Shown here: positions 5,005 to 5,481 of the stretch, one piece after another
Layout: every line of letters starts with the position of its first letter
Position numbering within the stretch: position 1 is the stretch's first letter
Assembly: GCA_016213865.1 (NCBI GenBank)
Contig: JACQZL010000091.1
Coordinates: forward strand, 1 to 5,481
Length of the DNA stretch: 5,481 nt
From: Candidatus Rifleibacteriota bacterium
Lineage (GTDB): Bacteria > UBP17 > UBA6191 > JACPRK01
Direction of reading: 5' to 3'
Program-made: the position numbers and the translations under genes
Notes under the pieces: model-generated
What the model was told of the DNA's origin: nothing
What the model saw: only the letters and a program-made list of their open reading frames with translations
The model's database searches: none

Positions 5005-5481
5005 ATGGCTGACAGCGCCCGACAAATCATCGACTTGCTTCCGGAACTCATCCGTCGCGATGGCGATCTGCGCTACAAGCTGTGGCGCGTGCTCTCGGAA
5101 GAGTTCGCCACGAAGGCCGACCTGCAGCAGATGTTCGACGAGATGCGAAGGTCACGGGAGGAGACCGCCCGTCGTCTCGACCAGCACCAGGAGGAGTTGC
5201 GGCTGCTCCGCGAGAACTTGGAGGCCCGAGCCAGGGAGCAGAAGGACGAGTCGAAAGCGGATCTCGGCGAGGTGCGCTCGGAGATGAAGACGGGCTTCGA
5301 CGAAGTGCGGGGGGAGGTTCGCGAACTCAGCCAGAGCGTGGATCGGCGCTTCGCGGAGGTGCGCTCGGAGATGAAGGCGGGCTTTGCAGAGGTGCGCTCT
5401 GAGATGAAGGCGGGCTTTGCAGAGGTGCGCTCGGAGATGAAGGCGGGCTTTGCCGAGGTGCGGGGGGAGATGGAGGCGGGC
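5005..5481 (+). CDS. Coiled-coil protein with 11-residue repeats, 3' end outside window (possible DUF3782-like)
   Basis: The first 159 codons are visible with no stop. Residues 1-40 form a small helical head (IIDLLPELIRRDGDLRYKLW, then LSEEFATKADLQQM). From about residue 40 on the chain is highly charged and helical, without proline or cysteine, and is predicted to be a long coiled coil (DQHQEELRLLRENLEAR). Residues 87-108 hold two diverged 11-mers and 116-159 four near-identical FAEVRSEMKAG-type repeats. There is no signal peptide, so the protein is probably cytoplasmic. The layout of a short head with ATK.DL followed by a long coil recalls DUF3782-type proteins, which often end in a PD-(D/E)XK nuclease-like domain. 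That is a guess, because the C-terminus is not in the window. The start rests on the ATG with a weak AGGA 2 nt before it, and on the lack of alternatives near the better GGAGG at 4966. Confidence 0.75.
   Translation, partial: MADSARQIIDLLPELIRRDGDLRYKLWRVLSEEFATKADLQQMFDEMRRSREETARRLDQHQEELRLLRENLEARAREQKDESKADLGEVRSEMKTGFDEVRGEVRELSQSVDRRFAEVRSEMKAGFAEVRSEMKAGFAEVRSEMKAGFAEVRGEMEAG
5350..5481 (+). repeat. Four tandem 33-bp repeats encoding hendecads
   Basis: Units are 5350-5382, 5383-5415, 5416-5448 and 5449-5481. Each encodes F-A-E-V-R-(S/G)-E-M-(K/E)-A-G. Units 2 and 3 differ at one base, units 1 and 3 at two, and unit 4 differs from unit 3 at five. Two older copies lie at 5263-5328, separated from the array by 21 nt. 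The array continues to the window edge, so its full copy number is unknown. Such repeats in register with the reading frame can gain or lose units by slippage without frameshift. Confidence 0.9.

Noticed and set aside
5350..5481. A CRISPR-like array
   Set aside because: The 33-bp repeats are directly adjacent with no spacers and are in frame within a coding sequence, so they are a protein repeat.

Overview
The window is GC-rich (roughly two thirds G+C by eye) and looks like bacterial chromosome, probably from an environmental Gram-negative-type lineage. The evidence is a periplasmic TesA-like esterase with a signal peptide, a VapBC toxin-antitoxin pair and a large extracellular-type multidomain protein. 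I cannot name the genus: nothing here is a phylogenetic marker.

Layout. Positions 1 to about 2900 (minus strand) are one continuous reading frame, running off the left edge. It encodes a modular surface or secreted protein: part of an Ig-like domain, a beta-sandwich module, a roughly seven-bladed YVTN/NHL-like beta-propeller, two tandem 104-residue Ig-like repeats, the first half of a PKD-like domain, and a C-terminal domain that leaves the window. Its 5' end looks cut: recognisable homology begins in the middle of an Ig-like domain near 2900, with no ATG and no signal peptide. About 460 bp (2901-3364) follow with no gene I can recognise. Then come a complete VapB-type antitoxin (3365-3565) and, overlapping it by 4 bp, a VapC-type toxin (3562-3801). 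The toxin has both ends of the PIN fold but lacks about 50 central residues. A 284-bp gap holds a palindromic candidate operator and an extended -10 promoter. It leads to a complete signal-peptide-bearing SGNH/GDSL hydrolase (4086-4844). After two adjacent hairpins and another extended -10 promoter, a coiled-coil protein (5005 to the right edge) begins. Its last 44 visible residues are four near-identical 11-residue repeats.

The genes do not form one pathway. vapB and vapC are an operon, while the hydrolase and the coiled-coil gene appear to be separate transcription units, each with its own promoter-like element. The points most worth following are the internally deleted toxin beside an intact antitoxin, the broken 5' end of the large surface-protein gene, and the freshly expanded hendecad repeat. 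I found no clear evidence for a wholly new system in this window.
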